Assembly: GCF_020667895.1 (NCBI RefSeq)
Contig: NZ_JAFMPS010000001.1
Span: forward strand, 186,001 to 250,000
Length of the DNA: 64,000 nucleotides
DNA from: Alcanivorax sp. 1008
Lineage (GTDB): Bacteria > Pseudomonadota > Gammaproteobacteria > Pseudomonadales > Alcanivoracaceae
Reading direction: 5' to 3'
In this document: positions 63,453 through 64,000 of the stretch, piece after piece
How the letters are laid out: every line of letters begins with the position of its first letter
Numbering within the stretch: position 1 is the stretch's first letter
Position numbers and translations under genes: made by a program
Notes under the pieces: generated by a model
What the model saw: only the letters and a program-made list of their open reading frames with translations
Told to the model about the DNA's origin: nothing
The model's database searches: none

Positions 63453-64000
63453 ATGCTGAAGTCCGACCTGCACCTACACGAGTTCGCCCCTTTGAAGGCA
63501 CGCAGCTGCGTCGTACGCCTTTTATGAAGGTGATGATGGGGCGTGACCCCTCGCCCTCTCGAGATGAGTACAACTCTCTCGTGGCGGCACTATGGCAGGG
63601 CGATGCGCCGATGGATGCTCTGCTTGACTGGATGTATGAGTATGGTCCGCGAGAAGGTCGCAAGCTTTATGAGCAGGCGGTAGAACAGGGCATAGCCAGT
63701 GTTGACGACGCCCCTCAGCCGCTGCGCGATTTTTTTGCTTTGGTAGAGCGCACGCCCTCGTGGGTGGATCATCAGCTGATTGAAGAAGGTGTTTCCTTTA
63801 TCCATCGCACCGGGCTGGCTGGCCCGTATGTGTTGCGGGATTTCGCCTTGATGGGCGGGTACCTGCTTTCCGGTTTTAATCATGCACTGGTGATGACTGG
63901 GGCGTTGAATCGGGGCGCGGGTCAACGCATAGCGGAAACAGGAAAGTGGTGGATCGACTGTACCGAGCACGGTGGTTTGAATCGATTTGGCGCTGGCTTC
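63449..64000 (+). CDS. Oxygenase MpaB family (DUF2236) protein, 3'-truncated by window edge
   Basis: 184 codons from ATG 63449, open to the end of the window. The block DFALMGGYLLSGFNHALV followed by TGALNRGAGQR is typical of DUF2236 proteins, the family of rubber oxygenase Lcp and fungal MpaB, haem-dependent enzymes that cleave isoprenoid or polyketide-linked chains. The haem-binding His region lies beyond the window. A role on a lipid or isoprenoid substrate is possible. Confidence 0.72.
   Translation, partial: MNAEVRPAPTRVRPFEGTQLRRTPFMKVMMGRDPSPSRDEYNSLVAALWQGDAPMDALLDWMYEYGPREGRKLYEQAVEQGIASVDDAPQPLRDFFALVERTPSWVDHQLIEEGVSFIHRTGLAGPYVLRDFALMGGYLLSGFNHALVMTGALNRGAGQRIAETGKWWIDCTEHGGLNRFGAGF

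Overview
The window is a chromosomal segment from a marine, lipid-metabolising gammaproteobacterium. Gene content and protein style best fit an Alcanivorax-like member of the Oceanospirillales/Alcanivoracaceae. This rests on the density of fatty-acid and lipid genes (DesT-DesCB, FabG4/thiolase/MaoC, FadH, paired acyl-CoA dehydrogenases, alkylsulfatase, ornithine-lipid synthesis), an NhaD sodium antiporter and a TRAP transporter; no database was consulted. Coding density is high. I see no rRNA, tRNA, CRISPR array, integrase, transposase or phage block.

Layout. 1-5.6 kb: the end of a sensor histidine kinase, glycerol kinase, and two tandem paralogous membrane diguanylate cyclases. 5.6-8.4 kb: a lipocalin and groES-groEL behind a promoter with two overlapping CIRCE operators. 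8.4-8.9 kb: two giant perfect-arm hairpin elements with related cores. 8.9-13.2 kb: a short-chain reductase, an alkyltransferase-like protein, an AmpG-like transporter, a receiver-degenerate GGDEF protein and a PanE-like reductase. 13.2-16 kb: a cobalamin riboswitch ahead of a TonB-dependent receptor and a corrinoid adenosyltransferase. 16-21.5 kb: a periplasmic M14-type hydrolase, a PhnCDE-like ABC transporter and tRNA 2-selenouridine synthase, which together suggest selenium-oxyanion uptake.

21.5-25 kb: a FabR/DesT-type repressor divergent from an oxidoreductase-desaturase operon with a DesT-like operator. 25-30 kb: a MaoC hydratase, AraC and LysR regulators and an SdsA-type alkylsulfatase. 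30-32 kb: a Kef-like antiporter coupled to a K+ channel subunit. 32-38 kb: a CvfB-like protein, divergent FabG4-like reductase and thiolase, and an ABC exporter. 38-43.7 kb: a beta-lactamase-fold hydrolase, TetR/FadH with a palindromic bidirectional promoter, and ArsR/old-yellow-enzyme. 43.7-49.4 kb: purEK, an enoyl-CoA hydratase and two acyl-CoA dehydrogenases with complementary lost motifs. 49.6-53 kb: a CDGSH / cyclic-nucleotide-binding / AI-2E permease operon and olsBA. 53-59 kb: a peptidase, a rhomboid protease and a TRAP transporter with a TatT component. 59-64 kb: a GNAT, NhaD, HPP and SRPBCC proteins, an mtfA broken by an in-frame UGA, and a truncated MpaB-type gene.

Together the genes describe uptake, activation, desaturation, beta-oxidation and membrane remodelling of fatty acids, with a recurring layout of a one-component regulator facing its target across a palindromic operator. 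I found no obviously new defence or mobile system. The least explained items are the twin hairpin elements, the apparently obligate acyl-CoA dehydrogenase pair, the selenium-associated transporter and the CDGSH/cNMP/AI-2E operon.
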